Positions 13,467 through 13,484 of a stretch of 13,484 nucleotides of DNA are shown in pieces. Each line of letters opens with the position of its first letter. The first letter of the stretch is position 1. The DNA lies in assembly GCA_003557965.1 (NCBI GenBank), contig PWND01000240.1, positions 1 to 13,484 on the forward strand. Reading direction: 5' to 3'. Made by a program: the position numbers and the translations under genes. The DNA comes from Bacteroidales bacterium. Its GTDB lineage: Bacteria; Bacteroidota; Bacteroidia; Bacteroidales; UBA7960. The notes beneath the pieces were generated by a model that ran no database searches, had not been told where the DNA came from, and saw only the letters and a list, made by a program, of their open reading frames with translations.

Positions 13467-13484
13467 TACAACTCAGATAAATAA

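Overview
This is a low-GC, protein-dense chromosomal window that most likely comes from a Bacteroidota species. Three things point there. The core genes (bS6-bS18-bL9 without an ssb between them, ornithine aminotransferase, a lipoprotein superoxide dismutase, a three-HhH membrane protein) read like that phylum. Five genes have an exact TAnnTTTG -7 element, the phylum's sigma-A promoter signature, shortly upstream. Ten of the twelve complete genes lack a Shine-Dalgarno sequence. The order or genus cannot be resolved from the sequence alone. No rRNA, tRNA, CRISPR array, transposase or phage gene is seen.

Layout. 1-135: possible C-terminal tail of a plus-strand gene cut by the window edge. 140-544 (-): bacteriohemerythrin. 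671-1438 (-): TrmH/SpoU RNA methyltransferase. 1556-2670 (-): the ribosomal operon rpsF-rpsR-rplI, followed by a terminator-like hairpin. 2874-3761 (+): EamA/DMT transporter, converging with a 9-nt gap on a membrane-bound orphan histidine kinase (3771-5063, -). 5260-6240 (+): membrane-anchored protein with three helix-hairpin-helix repeats. 6241-6738: a roughly 500-bp non-coding stretch holding a tandem, strongly palindromic repeat built from CTTATATG units. 6739-7479 (+): lipoprotein superoxide dismutase. 7525-7568: bidirectional terminator shared with rocD (7585-8811, -). 9016-9663 (-): endonuclease III. 9900-11960 (+): ADP-forming acyl-CoA synthetase with fused alpha and beta parts. 12042-13466 (+): sodium:solute symporter.

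Most genes are housekeeping. Two functional themes can be inferred. One is oxygen handling (hemerythrin, extracytoplasmic superoxide dismutase), as in a microaerophile or an anaerobe exposed to oxygen. The other is organic-acid and nitrogen metabolism: the acyl-CoA synthetase and symporter are probably one transcription unit for moving and activating, or forming, a short-chain acid, while rocD links ornithine to glutamate semialdehyde.

I see no clear new multi-gene system. The observations most worth following are the palindromic repeat cluster at 6301-6490 and the strong Shine-Dalgarno before rplI. In this phylum bS6 and bS18, encoded just upstream of rplI, help hide the anti-Shine-Dalgarno of 16S rRNA.
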